The position numbers were made by a program, and so were the translations under genes. Below the pieces are notes generated by a model. That model did no database searches and was not told where the DNA came from. It was given only the letters and a program-made list of their open reading frames with translations. Below, piece after piece: positions 62,722-64,000 of a stretch of DNA of 64,000 nucleotides. Positions within the stretch are counted from its first letter, which is position 1; each line of letters starts with the position of its first letter. Origin of the DNA: Beaufortia kweichowensis (lineage: Eukaryota; Chordata; Actinopteri; Cypriniformes; Gastromyzontidae); contig CM032817.1 of NCBI GenBank assembly GCA_019155185.1, positions 6,716,034-6,780,033 of the forward strand, read 5' to 3'.

Positions 62722-64000
62722 CTGTAAAACATTTTAAGGTTATAAGGATGTGTTATAAGGATATCAAATCTTACTTTACCAAGTCAGACATAAAAAAAAG
62801 TTTTGAAATAAACTCAAATATAGCTCTTCATTAGCTTTTTGACCAGCCGTCATGTTCTCTATCCATTTCAGATCACATTATCACCAGCGTCAAGGCCAAA
62901 GGATTCAGATTAACATCCATACAAATGTACGCACAAACCACATTTCCCTTCATCCTGTGTCAAAAACCCGTCTGTCATATGGTCTGATCTATGTATCCCC
63001 TCCCCTGTTTCCGTGACGACCTCTTGGTCTGTCCTGATCAGAAGGGCTGGGCTGGAATCCCCCAGCAGAGGTGATGACATCATCAGCCCAGCTGTAAAGA
63101 AACAAAGGCCAAGCCCACCCCAAATTCCCCCAGGACTTCAGCTTTCCAGCTGACGCAGCTCCGGGTACAAACTGACCTTTTGTACTGATCTAGGAACAGC
63201 GTCTACTGCTCCATTCGTACTTTTAATCCCCATAAAGCTAGAAAAATACATTCATATGGCCAAAAAAGATCTAACACGTGAAATAAAAGAGAAAACTATG
63301 AGAGAAATGCAGGTTGGATCAGCGTAAAAGGCTTGTTTGACGTATCGTGTTTGGAAAGTAAGAAAATGTCAGATGAGGAGTGGTTTGGCACCAGGCGAGA
63401 GGAACACAGCTGCTCTCTCGCTTCAAAACTTTTCATATCAAGACATTCTTGGAAGTTTAGTTTATCTCCCTCACATCATGTCTAGTACTCGGTTCATAAA
63501 TCATTTTATTTACTTCATAAAGAGCTCAGTTTGTGCGCAAATCATGTCGATTGCACGTGCAGATTGCACAGATGAAAGTGGTTAGAAGTTCAGAGATCAT
63601 CATTTTAGTAGTAATGTACAAGAAAAGGGGCTATATTGTGATCACAGCAAATTTATTAAGTTTTATTCTACCGTTAGATGATATAATATAACTATAAAGT
63701 TGCTAAGCAATGAAAATAATGATCCTATATGGGTTCTGTGCAGGTGTTTTATTTTATCATAGCTGTTACTATGTCCTGGCATTAAAGGCTTAAAACAATC
63801 AAGACCTGAATATTTCAGGTACTTTAGACAGTTTCAGTTTTTCCTATAATCTAGAAAGTTTTGTCCATCTTCCCAAATCCCAAAGTCTTAATTTTGCTCA
63901 ATTAACATTTAATGTAGTTTGGAAAAATGTAGTAATTTAGTTTTCCCTCTCTTCTAACATATTTAGCTAATTGAAAGGTAAAACAAACACAAAAATATGA
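62722..64000. other. nuak1: nuak1 intron running off the right edge
   Basis: The exon encoding the segment before NGVVHRDLK (expected to end with a HYCHK-like sequence) was looked for on the minus strand and not found, so this stretch is intron. No repeat family or other gene was recognised here. A moderately GC-rich patch lies at about 62995-63170. Confidence 0.7.

Noticed and set aside
1..64000. CRISPR arrays, tRNA/rRNA genes or integrated viral genes
   Set aside because: No regularly spaced identical repeats, cloverleaf-type genes or viral protein motifs were seen; the only retroelement trace is the L1-like fragment.

Overview
The window is vertebrate nuclear DNA, almost certainly from a teleost fish and probably a cyprinid. 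It is AT-rich, its genes are split into short exons with GT-AG introns, its intergenic spaces are long, and several short terminal-inverted-repeat elements and repeat motifs look like families I know from carp and zebrafish relatives. No bacterial operons, CRISPR arrays, phage or rRNA/tRNA genes were seen.

Three genes can be read. (1) 11925-28661, plus strand: a complete B-type plexin, best read as plxnb2, a semaphorin receptor. I traced 35 coding exons with compatible splice phases, from signal peptide to a C-terminal VTDL PDZ-binding motif. The chain totals 5,599 nt, one more than a multiple of three, because exon 1 carries a one-base frameshift near 12180. Corrected for that base, the product is 1,865 residues. 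(2) 32722-35565, plus strand: a tiny three-intron gene for the OCC-1 / C12orf75 protein (62 residues, MGCGNS start). (3) 59576-62721, minus strand: the last four coding exons of nuak1, an AMPK-related kinase. Its 3' UTR probably runs down to about 57810, and its N-terminal exons lie beyond the right edge.

Layout: 1-11924 is non-coding (upstream DNA or 5' intron of plxnb2), with a foldback element, a duplicated ~180 bp block and a decayed L1-like LINE. 11925-28661 is plxnb2, with several MITE-like insertions in its introns. 28662 to about 30470 is its likely 3' UTR. About 32495-35600 is the OCC-1 gene. 35.6-57.8 kb is a long gene-poor interval with repeats and two candidate alternative OCC-1 exons. 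57.8-64 kb is nuak1. OCC-1 and nuak1 converge.

The genes do not form a pathway. OCC-1 and nuak1 are also neighbours on human 12q23, whereas human PLXNB2 is on 22q13. I found no convincing new biological system. The points most worth checking are the single frameshift in an otherwise intact plexin, the possible alternative OCC-1 C-terminus at 41998-42110, the diverged duplicated block at 3.9/5.7 kb, and the PP1-docking motif set in NUAK1.
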